DNA from: Halobaculum rubrum | GTDB lineage: Archaea; Halobacteriota; Halobacteria; Halobacteriales; Haloferacaceae | Assembly: GCF_019880225.1 (NCBI RefSeq) | Contig: NZ_CP082284.1 | Coordinates: 1-64,000, forward strand | Reading direction: 5' to 3' | Length of the DNA: 64,000 bases | Shown: in pieces, positions 51,683 to 60,110 of the stretch | Position numbering within the stretch: the first letter of the stretch is position 1 | How the letters are laid out: every line of letters starts with the position of its first letter | The notes under the pieces: model-generated | The model's input: only the letters and a program-made list of their open reading frames with translations | Told to the model about the DNA's origin: nothing | Databases searched by the model: none | Made by a program: the position numbers and the translations under genes

Positions 51683-52963
51683 TTATTCCTCGTCCGCAAA
51701 GCGCGTCCGGACGCTCTCGGCGTGCGCCTCCAGCCCTTCGGCCTCCGCCAGCGTCGTCACCGTCCCCGAGAGGTCGCGAAGGCCGTCCTCCGAGAGCCGC
51801 TGGACGGTCGACGAGCGCAGGAACGTGTCCGTCGACAGCCCGCCGAACGCCCTCGCTCCGCCGTTCGTCGGCAGCACGTGGTTCGTCCCGGAGGCGTAAT
51901 CGCCGGCGGCGACGGGCGTGAAGCGGCCGAGGAACGCCGAGCCGACGTTCGAGATCCGGTCGAGCAGCGCCTCATCGTCGTCGGCCTGTATCGAGAGGTG
52001 TTCAGCGGCGTACTCCTCTGCGAACAGCACCGCCTCGGACATCGAGCGGGCGACCAGCACGCCCGAGGCGTCGTTAGCGAGGGCGGACTCGATCGTCTCG
52101 GCCCGCTCGCGCTCCGGTACCTGCGCGTCGATCTCCGCACAGACGGCCTCGGCCGTGGGCCCGTCGTCCGTCACCGCCACCACGGAGGCGTTCGGGTCGT
52201 GCTCCGCCTGCGCGATCAGGTCGGCGGCGACCGCCGCGGGGTCGGCCGTGTCGTCCGCGAGCACCAGCACCTCCGAGGGGCCGGCGAGGAAGTCGATCTC
52301 CACGTCCCCGCGGACGGCCGCCTTCGCTGCGGTCACCCACTTGTTGCCCGGCCCGACGACTTTCCGGACGCTCGTCACCGTCTCGGTGCCGTACGCGAGC
52401 GCGGCGACGCCCTGCGCGCCGCCGACGGAGTAGACGGCGTCGGCGCCGGCCTCGTGGATCGCCGCCAGCGTCGCGGGGTTGATCTCCTCGGCGGGGGGAG
52501 TCACGACGGCGACGTGGTCGACGCCCGCGACCGTCGCGGGGACGACGCCCATGATCGCCGACGACGGGTACGCGGCGGTGCCGCCGGGGACGTACGCGCC
52601 GACGCGGTCGAGCGGCCGGAAGCGCTTGCCCAGCACGCGCCCGTCGTCGAACTGGCGAGTCCAGTCCTCCGGTAGTTGCGCCTCGTGGAACTCGCGGACG
52701 TTCCCGATCGATTCGCGGATCGCCGCGAGCACCCCCCCGTCGACGGCGTCGACGGCGCGCTCGGCCTCGTCGGTGATGTCGATGTTCGCCACCTCGACGT
52801 CGTCGAACTCGCGGGAAAACTCTCGGACGGCGGCGTCGCCCTCGTCGCGGACGCGGTCGACGATGTCGCGCACGTCGTCACGGACGGCGTCGACGCCGGC
52901 GTCGCGCTCGAAGAACGCCCGCCGCTCGTCCGGCGAGAGATCGGCGACCTGTCTCGGATCCAT
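51683..52963 (-). CDS. hisD: Histidinol dehydrogenase
   Basis: HisD oxidises histidinol in two NAD-dependent steps to histidine. The 426-residue protein shows VGAYVPGGTAAYPSSAIM near 121-138, VRKVVGPGNKWVTAAKAAV and IDFLAGPSEVLVLADDTADP. The active-site stretches are LIAQAEHDPNAS (Glu-His) and AEEYAAEHLSIQ (Glu-His). The ATG at 52963 starts MDPRQVADLSPDER; upstream is not conserved. No other his gene is nearby. Confidence 0.95.
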   Translation of the reverse strand: MDPRQVADLSPDERRAFFERDAGVDAVRDDVRDIVDRVRDEGDAAVREFSREFDDVEVANIDITDEAERAVDAVDGGVLAAIRESIGNVREFHEAQLPEDWTRQFDDGRVLGKRFRPLDRVGAYVPGGTAAYPSSAIMGVVPATVAGVDHVAVVTPPAEEINPATLAAIHEAGADAVYSVGGAQGVAALAYGTETVTSVRKVVGPGNKWVTAAKAAVRGDVEIDFLAGPSEVLVLADDTADPAAVAADLIAQAEHDPNASVVAVTDDGPTAEAVCAEIDAQVPERERAETIESALANDASGVLVARSMSEAVLFAEEYAAEHLSIQADDDEALLDRISNVGSAFLGRFTPVAAGDYASGTNHVLPTNGGARAFGGLSTDTFLRSSTVQRLSEDGLRDLSGTVTTLAEAEGLEAHAESVRTRFADEE

Positions 52964-53110
52964 GTGTGTGGTCTGGAGGTCCGGGGGTAAACCGTTCCCG
53001 GAACGCGCATCTGGAGGGGGCCAACCGGCGGTGGTGTGAGCCACGACCGCCGCCGGCGATCCCGAAGTCGATACCGCCGGGGACCGCTGCGCCCGGGGAC
53101 GGGCGCCGAA

Positions 53111-53875
53111 TCAGGCGCCCGGTTCGGGGTCCGGACCGTCACTCTCGGGGGGTCCATCCGACGCGTCCTCGGACTCGGCCGCCCCGCTCGCGTCGCGCCA
53201 GTAGAAGCGCGGCCCGAGCACGAGGTAGCCGAGCGCGAGAAACAGCAGGGCGAACGCGAACGACTCGCCGGCCATCCCCGTAAACAGGATCGCGCACGCC
53301 TGCACGGCTCCCATCACGAGCGCGTCCTGCGGGTGGAGATCCTGGTACCGTATCGGTGTCACCATCAGCGGCGCCGACACGGCGGCGAGGCCGAGCACCA
53401 CCGCGGGCGAGTCCAGCCCCGCGAGCACGGACGCCGCGATCACCGTCGCCGCGAGCGTCGTCTGGACGCCGTGGGTCGTTTTCGCCCCTTCGTCCTCGAC
53501 GGTATAGACGGCCAGCCGGATCACCGCGAACGCGACGTACGCCGCGGGGACGACCAGTCCGGCGACGAACAGGACGGGCGAGGAGTCGAGCGGGTACGCG
53601 GCGGTCACCGTCGCGGCGACGATCAGCGCCGGGGCGACGCCGAAGGAGGCCACGTCCGCCAGCGAGTCGAGGTGGGGCCCGATCGCGGTCCCGCCGTACC
53701 GGCGCGCGAGCACCCCGTCGAGGCCGTCGGCGACCGCGCCGAGGAGAACCAGCCGCGCAGCCAGCGTCGGATCGAACGCCACCACGGCGGCCGCGAGCGT
53801 TCCGAGTGCGGCGTTCCCGGCGGTGACGGCGTCCGCCAGCCCCAGCCGGGAGCAGAAGCGCGGCCGGTCGGTCAT
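53111..53875 (-). CDS. pssA: CDP-diacylglycerol--serine O-phosphatidyltransferase (CDP-alcohol transferase)
   Basis: This membrane CDP-alcohol phosphatidyltransferase probably adds serine to CDP-archaeol, giving archaetidylserine. The 254-residue protein has the signature in DGLDGVLARRYGGTAIGPHL followed by DSLADV (near residues 50-75), a series of about six to seven membrane helices, and an acidic C-terminal tail of 35 residues. The ATG at 53875 is natural; the frame continues upstream through the antisense of halocyanin. It is divergent from the halocyanin gene. Confidence 0.88.
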   Translation of the reverse strand: MTDRPRFCSRLGLADAVTAGNAALGTLAAAVVAFDPTLAARLVLLGAVADGLDGVLARRYGGTAIGPHLDSLADVASFGVAPALIVAATVTAAYPLDSSPVLFVAGLVVPAAYVAFAVIRLAVYTVEDEGAKTTHGVQTTLAATVIAASVLAGLDSPAVVLGLAAVSAPLMVTPIRYQDLHPQDALVMGAVQACAILFTGMAGESFAFALLFLALGYLVLGPRFYWRDASGAAESEDASDGPPESDGPDPEPGA

Positions 53876-53944
53876 GGTCTGGTCGGGCCGACGGCACCGC
53901 CGGTCGTATGGCTTTCCATCCCATTCGAGGCCCGGACCGATCGG

Positions 53945-53951
53945 CATAAAG
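53945..53951 (+). promoter_or_regulatory. TATA box for the halocyanin gene
   Basis: CATAAAG ends 24 nt before the ATG at 53975, giving a leaderless transcript. Confidence 0.5.
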
Positions 53952-53974
53952 CGATCCGCCTCTACGATCCACGT

Positions 53975-54394
53975 ATGGACCGACGCCGCTTCCTCGCGAC
54001 CGCGGGCGCCGCAGCGTCGCTCTCGCTGAGCGGTTGTGCGGCCGTCCTCCCGGGATCCGCGAGCGACGACTACGACGTCGGCATGACCGCGGAGGCGTTC
54101 CGCCCGTACGAGATAACGGTGTCCGTCGGCGACACGGTAGTCTGGGAGAACACCTCCACGCGCGCCCACTCGGTGACGGCGTACGAGGACCAGATCCCCG
54201 AGGGCGCCGAGTACTTCGCCACCGGCGGGTACGACTCCGAGGCCGCCGCCGTGGACGCGTGGGACGGGAGCAAGGGAGCGATCTCCGCGAACCAGCGGTT
54301 CGAACACACCTTCGAGGTCTCGGGCGATTACACGTACTACTGCATCCCGCACGAACAGGCGGGAATGGTCGGTATCGTCCACGTCGAGGAATGA
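53975..54394 (+). CDS. Halocyanin-like blue copper lipoprotein
   Basis: This is a membrane-attached blue copper protein that carries electrons outside the membrane. The 139-residue protein begins MDRRRFLATAGAAASLSLSG with a Tat twin-arginine signal and the lipobox LSGC (C21), so the mature protein should be exported folded and anchored by lipid. Copper ligands are the His in TRAHSVTAY (near 67), then YYCIPHEQAGMVG (Cys near 125, His near 128, Met near 133). About 25 nt upstream lies an AT-rich box. Confidence 0.92.
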   Translation: MDRRRFLATAGAAASLSLSGCAAVLPGSASDDYDVGMTAEAFRPYEITVSVGDTVVWENTSTRAHSVTAYEDQIPEGAEYFATGGYDSEAAAVDAWDGSKGAISANQRFEHTFEVSGDYTYYCIPHEQAGMVGIVHVEE

Positions 54395-54531
54395 CGCTCC
54401 GAGCCTGACGTTCCGGACCTGCTGTCGCGACGTGTCGGTCAACCATCCCGATCGACACCGGATGTCGATCCGGCACGACGCGTCGCTGCCCGACGTGGCT
54501 CCGTCGGCGAAAAACGTCGGTGATCGGTCGC

Positions 54532-55173
54532 CTACTCGTCGACGGCGACGTCGTCGTCGTCCACGTCGACGGCGGTCTCCTCCTCGGCGGCGATCTCCTC
54601 GGGCCGTGCCTCGAGCGAGAGCTTCTTGATCTCGACGCGGCGAAGCGGGTACACCGTCTTCGCCTCGCCGTAGATCGCCGACGAGAGGCGCCCCTCGACG
54701 ACGGAGTCGATGAGCTCCGAGAACGAGCGGTCCTCGGCGGCCTGCTCGACCAGGTCGGTCATGATCTGGCGGATGGCGTGCTCCTGGGAGCGGTCGGCCT
54801 TCTTGGTCGTGAACGCCACCGAGCTGACGCGAACGCGGTAGTCGTCGGTCGTGCGCACGGTGATGTGCAGGTCGATCTTCGAGGCGCCGCGGCGCACCAT
54901 CGAGCGGAGGTAATCGCGCGTGAGTTCGTGCTGGACGAACTCGGTGTACGCGGCGTCCGACCCGACGTCCGTGATCTTGAACGTCAGCTTGACGTTGTCC
55001 TGTCCCTGGTCACCGGTGATCTCGCCCAGCGTGGTCTCGACCGTGCGGCCGACGACCTGCTCGGGCTCCTCGGCCATCGTGTCGCCGAGCTCGGCTCGGT
55101 CGAACTGCTCGGGCGCGAGGACGGTGTACCAGCGCTTCCCCTGTCGTTGTCGTGAGACTGATCGTTCGCTCAT
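54532..55173 (-). CDS. rps3ae: 30S ribosomal protein S3ae (S1e)
   Basis: S3ae is an archaeal/eukaryotic small-subunit protein. The 213-residue protein opens MSERSVSRQRQGKRWYTVLA and contains GRTVETTLGEITGDQGQDNV, LTFKITDVGSDAAYTEFVQH and VRRGASKIDLHITVRTTDDY. The C-terminus is acidic. The start at 55173 overlaps the Pcc1 stop (ATGA). It ends the S15, RecJ-like, Pcc1, S3ae operon. Confidence 0.95.
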   Translation of the reverse strand: MSERSVSRQRQGKRWYTVLAPEQFDRAELGDTMAEEPEQVVGRTVETTLGEITGDQGQDNVKLTFKITDVGSDAAYTEFVQHELTRDYLRSMVRRGASKIDLHITVRTTDDYRVRVSSVAFTTKKADRSQEHAIRQIMTDLVEQAAEDRSFSELIDSVVEGRLSSAIYGEAKTVYPLRRVEIKKLSLEARPEEIAAEEETAVDVDDDDVAVDE

Positions 55174-55517
55174 GTGTCGTGTGTGTCTGTGTCTGCGGTG
55201 TCGCGTGTGTCGTTCGTGTCGCGGATGCCGTCCGCGTCGCGGAACCGCTCCGCGATGTTCGTGTCGCCCTCCCCTCCCCGTCCCGTCGCGACCACGTCGT
55301 CGGCCACGTCGAGGTTCACGAGGTAGTCGTCCACCGAGGCGAGAAACCCGCCGGTCGTGTCCCGCGCGATGCGGGTCGCAACCGTCGCTCCGTCCGCCTC
55401 CGTCCGGATGTCGTCCGTGTTGTCCGGCGAGATGGCTGCCGCGATCGTCGCCGCAGCCTCGGCGTCGGCGTGGGTCGTCTCGACCACCCCGGTTCGAGCG
55501 AGGTCGCTGCCAGTCAT
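55170..55517 (-). CDS. KEOPS complex subunit Pcc1
   Basis: Pcc1 dimerises in the KEOPS complex that makes t6A in ANN-decoding tRNAs. The 115-residue protein has HADAEAAATIAAAISPDNTD and GATVATRIARDTTGGFLASV, the family core, and then LASVDDYLVNLDVADDVVA. The last 30 residues are a low-complexity tail of Asp, Thr and Asn repeats not found in structured homologues. It overlaps both neighbours by 4 nt. Confidence 0.88.
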   Translation of the reverse strand: MTGSDLARTGVVETTHADAEAAATIAAAISPDNTDDIRTEADGATVATRIARDTTGGFLASVDDYLVNLDVADDVVATGRGGEGDTNIAERFRDADGIRDTNDTRDTADTDTHDT

Positions 55518-56752
55518 CGCAGGACCTCCCTGAACGCGCCGATGAACGCCTGCACGTCGCCGCCGTCGAAGCGCGCCTCGCCGAGCCTGTCGTCGCCGAC
55601 GACGTCGATCGGCTGTTCGTCGGGATCCATGCCGTCGGACCCGGTCTCGCCCGAATCGGTCGACTCATCGACGTCTCCGGCCGCCGTCGCCTCGACGCCG
55701 GCTCGAAGAGCGGCGGTCACGTCGGTCGTCCCGTCGCCGGCGGCGGCGGCCGCGTCGTCGGAGACGACGAGCGCGACCGGCTCCGGCGAGGCGTAGTCGC
55801 GAACGAGTCGGGCGGCGGTAGCGAGCGCGGGTGCGTCCGCCGGCGACGCCTCAACGCGGGCGACGAACGCGCCGTCGTACCGGCCCGTCGTCGGATCCGC
55901 GAGCGCCTCGTGGACGCTTGCAGCGTGGTCGCGCCACGTCGACAGCGCCGCGTCGGTCACGTCCGCGCCGAGCGCGACCGCCACGCCGAGTCCCGGGCGC
56001 TCGCGTGCGAGCGCGTCGAGCACGTCGGCGTGGCCGCCGAGCGTGGCGAACGGTCCCGTCGGCGTCTCGTACGGGCGCAACGCCCGTTCAACGGCGGACA
56101 CCGCGCGGTCGGGCGCGTCGGCGGTCGCGTCGAGCGCGACCGCGGAGGCGAGTCGGCGACGGTCGTCATCGCCGACCTCGTCGGGCCTGTCGGCGTCGCT
56201 GCCGATACCGAGGTCCGCGAGCAGCGCGCCCGCGGCCTCCACGTCGCCGGAGTACGGCGTCCAGATCCGCGTCGAGTGGGCGAGCCCGTCGGCGAGATCC
56301 GCCGTGGGGACCGCCACGCCCGGGCGTCGATCGACGACGCCGCGGCGTTCGGCCTCCTCCAGCAGGCTCCCGCTCCCGTTCTCGCCCGGGACGGTTCCCG
56401 CGGCGACGACGCCCGCGAGCCCGACGATCGGGTCCGGTTGGACGTCGAGCGCGTCGACGACGGCGGCCGCGACGACCGACACCGGCCGCGATCCGGGCGC
56501 GATGCCGGTCGCGTTCGGCGCGGTCCAGCCCAGCGCGAGCGCGCTCCCGTCGCCGTCGGGGACCGCACTCTCGCGTGTGGCGCGAACCTGGAACGGCGTG
56601 GCCCGCGCGTCGAGCGCGCGGGCGAGCAGTCCCGCCGCGGCGAGCGCGTCGCCGGTGGGTCGGGGGTAGAGCCGGACGAACTCCGCCGTCGCCAGCGCCG
56701 AGGCTACCCGTTCGGGGTCGGCCTCGGTCGGCGTGTCGGCGGCGGTGGACAT
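55514..56752 (-). CDS. RecJ/DHH-family protein with a degenerate active site
   Basis: This 412-residue protein sits where archaea encode a DHH-family RecJ/GAN/Cdc45-like protein, between S15 and Pcc1. The opening RLYPRPTGDALAAAGLLARA corresponds to DHH motif I, but the Asp-x-Asp pair is absent. Later VAAGTVPGENGSGSLLEEAE and RYDGAFVARVEASPA fit the DHHA1 part. It may have lost nuclease activity and act as a structural Cdc45-like partner of GINS, or be bound to translation. It overlaps pcc1 by 4 nt. Confidence 0.78.
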   Translation of the reverse strand: MSTAADTPTEADPERVASALATAEFVRLYPRPTGDALAAAGLLARALDARATPFQVRATRESAVPDGDGSALALGWTAPNATGIAPGSRPVSVVAAAVVDALDVQPDPIVGLAGVVAAGTVPGENGSGSLLEEAERRGVVDRRPGVAVPTADLADGLAHSTRIWTPYSGDVEAAGALLADLGIGSDADRPDEVGDDDRRRLASAVALDATADAPDRAVSAVERALRPYETPTGPFATLGGHADVLDALARERPGLGVAVALGADVTDAALSTWRDHAASVHEALADPTTGRYDGAFVARVEASPADAPALATAARLVRDYASPEPVALVVSDDAAAAAGDGTTDVTAALRAGVEATAAGDVDESTDSGETGSDGMDPDEQPIDVVGDDRLGEARFDGGDVQAFIGAFREVLR

Positions 56753-56782
56753 CGGTGTGGTTCGTGAGTGGGGGTGGGTGTC

Positions 56783-57256
56783 TTACCGGTCGTCCTCGAG
56801 GAGGTCGACGGCGACGTCGTAGCTGTACCGGAAGTCGTCGTCGAGCTTGTCGCCGCGGTAGTAGTCCGCGAGGCGACGGATCTTCGACTCGGTGTTCTGG
56901 AGCGCGCGCTTGTTCTGCGCGTCCTGCTGGTTCTCCTCCATGTGCTCGCGGAGGCGCACGGCGCGCTCCATGAGGTTCCGGATGTCCTCGGGCAGGTCGT
57001 TGCCGGCGTCGTGCTCCTCGAGGATCTCGGTGACCTTCTTGCCGGTCGCGAGCTTCACGTTCGGAATCGGCGTGCCCTTCACGCCCTCGTCGCGCAGTTT
57101 CAGGCCGATGACGCTCGGGTCGTGGCCCTGATCGGCGAGTTCGACGACGCGTTCCTCGACGTCCTCGGTATCGACGTCGCTCCACTCCGGGGGTTCGTCT
57201 GCCGCGGGGTTGTCCGAACCGGACGACCCTCGACGGCGGGTGTGCATTCGTGCCAT
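56783..57256 (-). CDS. rps15: 30S ribosomal protein S15
   Basis: S15 binds 16S rRNA at the central domain. The 157-residue protein is the archaeal form, with an N-terminal S13/S15 domain (GHDPSVIGLKLRDEGVKGTP, IPNVKLATGKKVTEIL) and the S15 core (LREHMEENQQDAQNKRALQN, IRRLADYYRGDKLDDDFRY). The ATG at 57256 starts MARMHTRRRGSSGSD. It is the first gene of the four-gene operon ending in S3ae. Confidence 0.95.
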   Translation of the reverse strand: MARMHTRRRGSSGSDNPAADEPPEWSDVDTEDVEERVVELADQGHDPSVIGLKLRDEGVKGTPIPNVKLATGKKVTEILEEHDAGNDLPEDIRNLMERAVRLREHMEENQQDAQNKRALQNTESKIRRLADYYRGDKLDDDFRYSYDVAVDLLEDDR

Positions 57257-57500
57257 TGTCTGTAGTTGGAACGTCGGCCGCAGAAGCGAGCCACCGCCGG
57301 CTGTCGCTCCCGAGCGCGCCTCCGGCGCGAGCGGGCAGTCCGACGGGGGCACATCCGCAATCCCAAGCCCACCGCGGGCGAGTCGGAGTTGCGGCCGTGC
57401 TGTTCCCATTCACTGGCTCACGGCCGCGGGCCTAAGGGCTTTCTATCGCTGACTCGACCGTGGTGATCCGTGGCGAGGAGGTACGCAGTCGAAGCCCTTA

Positions 57501-57526
57501 ACTACCGAACCGCGATATTCGGTAGT
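57501..57526. repeat. Inverted repeat directly before tRNA-Ala
   Basis: ACTACCGAA (57501-57509) and TTCGGTAGT (57518-57526) form a perfect 9-bp inverted repeat with an 8-nt spacer that contains GCGATA. It ends 6 nt before the tRNA and overlaps the place where a promoter is expected. It may be an operator, or a hairpin on the short leader. Confidence 0.5.
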
Positions 57527-57532
57527 GTAGGC

Positions 57533-57604
57533 GGGCTCGTAGATCAGTGGTAGATCGTTCCCTTGGCAGGGGAAAGGCCGCGGGTTCAAATCCCGCCGAG
57601 TCCA
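57533..57604 (+). tRNA. tRNA-Ala (anticodon GGC)
   Basis: The 72-nt gene has an acceptor stem GGGCTCG/CGAGTCC (one G-U) with discriminator A. The D arm is GATC-AGTGGTA-GATC, the anticodon arm TTCCC-TTGGCAG-GGGAA (anticodon GGC), and the T arm GCGGG-TTCAAAT-CCCGC. No intron and no encoded CCA are present. Confidence 0.95.
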
Positions 57605-58081
57605 CTCGAAATTTACGCTCCGGAGCGGGAGCGCTCTCCTCCCGTTCGCCGGCTATTCGGCCCGCTATCGGCAGGCCCCTCGAGAGAGATGCCCCCACGC
57701 GAGCGAATCGCCTCCAGTCGGAGTTCGCGTCGACGCAGTTCGCTGATCATCACACGGGAGCGTCTGAGTTCCGACCCCGTCGTGGTGCGCCTCGTATCCG
57801 CGAGTTCTGTCGGTTACCGATTCATAGCGGACTGAACTAGCCGGTTGTGACGAGAACTCGGGACGTGATGCCCGATCCAGTGGTGTTCGGACACCTGTTC
57901 CGAGCGATGCGTTCGAAACAGATACTTAATTGGAACAGAAACGGGATCTAGTCTGGTATACCCATACAGTTATTGGATATGATTACTACACCGGTCCACT
58001 TATCTTATGAGAAGGCTACCTACGTCTTGTACAGTACTGCCGGGGGGCGACTCCCTTCGGGGAGGACTGTGGAACAATACA
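57605..58081. other. Gene-free region between tRNA-Ala and the pilin gene
   Basis: The open frames here overlap the tRNA and have no coding character. The first 230 bases are G/C-rich with nothing recognisable. From about 57900 the sequence becomes A/T-rich, with candidate TATA boxes at 57975-57985 and 57998-58009. It ends in the structured leader of the pilin. Confidence 0.6.
58031..58070 (+). promoter_or_regulatory. UUCG-capped hairpin in the pilin leader
   Basis: CTCCC (58051-58055), the tetraloop TTCG and GGGAG (58060-58064) make a very stable hairpin. ACAGT (58031-58035) can pair with ACTGT (58066-58070) around it. The GGAGG at 58061-58065, the best Shine-Dalgarno-like stretch in the leader, is in the paired arm; the ATG follows 16 nt later. 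Confidence 0.45.
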
Positions 58082-58498
58082 ATGAATTTCAACGCACTCT
58101 TCGACGACGACCGTGCAGTCAGCCCGGTGATCGGCGTGATCCTGATGGTGGCGATCACGGTGATCCTCGCGGCTGTTATCGGCTCGTTCGTCCTCGGCCT
58201 GGGGAACAGTGTCCAACAGACCGCGCCGAACGCGAACTTCCAGTTCGATTTCGCAGAAAACGATACCGACTCCTCTAATTACGATGTTACCGCAACCCAC
58301 ACTGGTGGGGACACGATCACCGACGCTGAGAGCGTTAATCTGACTGGTGGCAGCGATTCAATTGAATTCAATACACCAGTATCCGCTGGTAACTCAGAGA
58401 CCCTGAATAACGTCACGAGCGACACGACCGTCCGCGTGATCTGGACCTCGGAGAACGGAGACAGCTCGCAGACGCTGGCCGAGGAGTCGACGCCGTAA
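58082..58498 (+). CDS. pilA: Type IV pilin (PilA-like)
   Basis: This 138-residue adhesion-pilus subunit of the haloarchaeal PilA family has a class III signal: short Asp-rich leader DDDR, predicted PibD cleavage before AVSPVIGVILMVAITVILAA, and the single hydrophobic assembly helix. The mature part has three N-glycosylation sequons (NDT, NLT, NVT) and Gly/Thr-rich strands. Its DNA is A/T-richer than neighbours, as for fast-evolving surface genes. The ATG at 58082 is the right start; the earlier frame start at 58007 is the leader. Confidence 0.9.
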   Translation: MNFNALFDDDRAVSPVIGVILMVAITVILAAVIGSFVLGLGNSVQQTAPNANFQFDFAENDTDSSNYDVTATHTGGDTITDAESVNLTGGSDSIEFNTPVSAGNSETLNNVTSDTTVRVIWTSENGDSSQTLAEESTP

Positions 58499-58646
58499 GT
58501 CGGTTCCAGGCGCGACGACCCTTCAGTATCTTTTCGCCGCAGCCTACACCGGAGACCGGAATGTCCGGCTCGCTCCCGAAGCGCTCGAATTCGGTATTGA
58601 TACGCCGGAACGAACCCTTATCCCGCTTGTTTTCGAATACGTCTTC

Positions 58647-60068
58647 ATGGGTTCCGGGGGGACGGGCAACAGTCGGGCACAGGGCGACGTCATCAGCGTC
58701 GTCCTTCTGCTGGCCATTACGATCGCGGGCGCGACCGCCGTCGTCGCGCTCGGCGGCGACGCGATCACGGGCATCCAGCAGTCGGCGACCAACGGGGCCG
58801 CCGAGCAGTCGATGACGCAGTTCGATTCGAAGGCGAGCCTCGTCGCCCACGGGGACAGCGACAGCCAGCGGGTGCGGCTAGCCGGCAGCGGCGACGCGAC
58901 GCGGCGGGTCGACGCCGAGGCCGGCTGGATGAACATCTCGGTGTACAACGCCAGCACCGGGGAGTTCGAGTACGAGATCACGAACACGACGCTCGGCGCG
59001 GTCGTCTACCGTGACGACGACACCGCCGTCGCCTACCAGGGCGGGGGCGTCTGGCGGCGAACCGGCAACGGAAGCGCGATGGTGTCGCCGCCGGAGTTCC
59101 ACTATCGCGGCACGACGCTGACGCTCCCGCTCGTGCGCGTCGGGGGCGACGAGCGGCTCGACGGCGAGGTCGTCGTCCGACAGTCGAGTGACCCGACTGC
59201 GGTGTACCCCGACGAAGCCGCGGGCCGCACGAACCCCCTCGATGCGGGAGTCGTCGTGATCACCGTCGGCAGCGAGTACTACGACGCGTGGGGCCGGTTC
59301 TTCGAGCAGCGCACCAGCGGCGAGGTGGTGGTCCACCACGACAACCAGACCGCGACGGTGGAGTTGGTCGTTCCGTCGAACACCGACTTCGAGAACGTCG
59401 TCGCCGCGACCTCCTCGGGCGGGATCGCTGCCAACCCGGGACCGCCGCCCGAGCCGTACCGCGACGGGGTGGTGCAACCGTCCGCCGACGACGTCATCGA
59501 GTCGCACATCGAGGAGTGCGAGACGAACTCGAGCGCGTGCGTCGACGAGGGGAACTTCTCGACCGACCAGATGAACGACAGCGAGACGTACTTCTTCGAC
59601 GGCGACTACGCCGGCGACCTCTCGATCGACACCTCCGACGGGAACGTCTCGGTCGTCGTCGACGGCGACGTCGACGCCGGCGACGTCGACGTGACCGGGG
59701 GGAACACGACCACGTTCTACGTCCGCGAGGACTTCTCGGTGAACGGCGACGTCAACGCCGACGGTCCCGCCGACCAGCTCCGGGTGCTCGTCCACTCCGA
59801 CGGAGACGTGTCGTTCAACGGGAACTACAAGTTCATCGGGTTCGTGTACGCGCCCGGATCGGACGTCGACCTCAACGGCGGCGGCGGGTCGGGGACGAAC
59901 TTCAGGGGTGGCCTCGTCGGCGACACGATCGACGTGAACGGGGACCCGAACGACTTCGAGTACGACCCGTCGGTCGGAACCGTCGAGCTCGACGTGAGTG
60001 CGTCGAACGCCCCGCGTATCACCTACCTTCACGTCTCGGTCACCGAAATCGAGGTCAGCGAGGACTGA
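58647..60068 (+). CDS. Pilin-like surface protein with beta-helix end (DUF7289-like)
   Basis: The 473-residue exported protein has a class III pilin-like start (SRAQGDVISVVLLLAITIAG near 9-28, cleavage after the Arg-Ala-Gln region). A large extracellular part with repeated Asn-x-Ser/Thr follows. From about residue 350, DGNVSVVVDGDVDAGDVDVT, FIGFVYAPGSDVDLNGG and FRGGLVGDTIDVNGDP form a repeating beta-helix pattern like minor pilins of the PilX/DUF7305 type. It probably caps or decorates the pilus. A TTATCC box lies about 32 nt before the ATG (58647). Confidence 0.78.
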   Translation: MGSGGTGNSRAQGDVISVVLLLAITIAGATAVVALGGDAITGIQQSATNGAAEQSMTQFDSKASLVAHGDSDSQRVRLAGSGDATRRVDAEAGWMNISVYNASTGEFEYEITNTTLGAVVYRDDDTAVAYQGGGVWRRTGNGSAMVSPPEFHYRGTTLTLPLVRVGGDERLDGEVVVRQSSDPTAVYPDEAAGRTNPLDAGVVVITVGSEYYDAWGRFFEQRTSGEVVVHHDNQTATVELVVPSNTDFENVVAATSSGGIAANPGPPPEPYRDGVVQPSADDVIESHIEECETNSSACVDEGNFSTDQMNDSETYFFDGDYAGDLSIDTSDGNVSVVVDGDVDAGDVDVTGGNTTTFYVREDFSVNGDVNADGPADQLRVLVHSDGDVSFNGNYKFIGFVYAPGSDVDLNGGGGSGTNFRGGLVGDTIDVNGDPNDFEYDPSVGTVELDVSASNAPRITYLHVSVTEIEVSED

Positions 60069-60110
60069 CGCCGAGTGTCGCACTCGGACAATTCTACCCG
60101 ATAGCTTGCC

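Noticed and set aside
57547-57840. Open frames starting inside tRNA-Ala
   Set aside because: They begin within the tRNA gene, are rich in Arg, Ser and Pro, have no promoter of their own and match no family.
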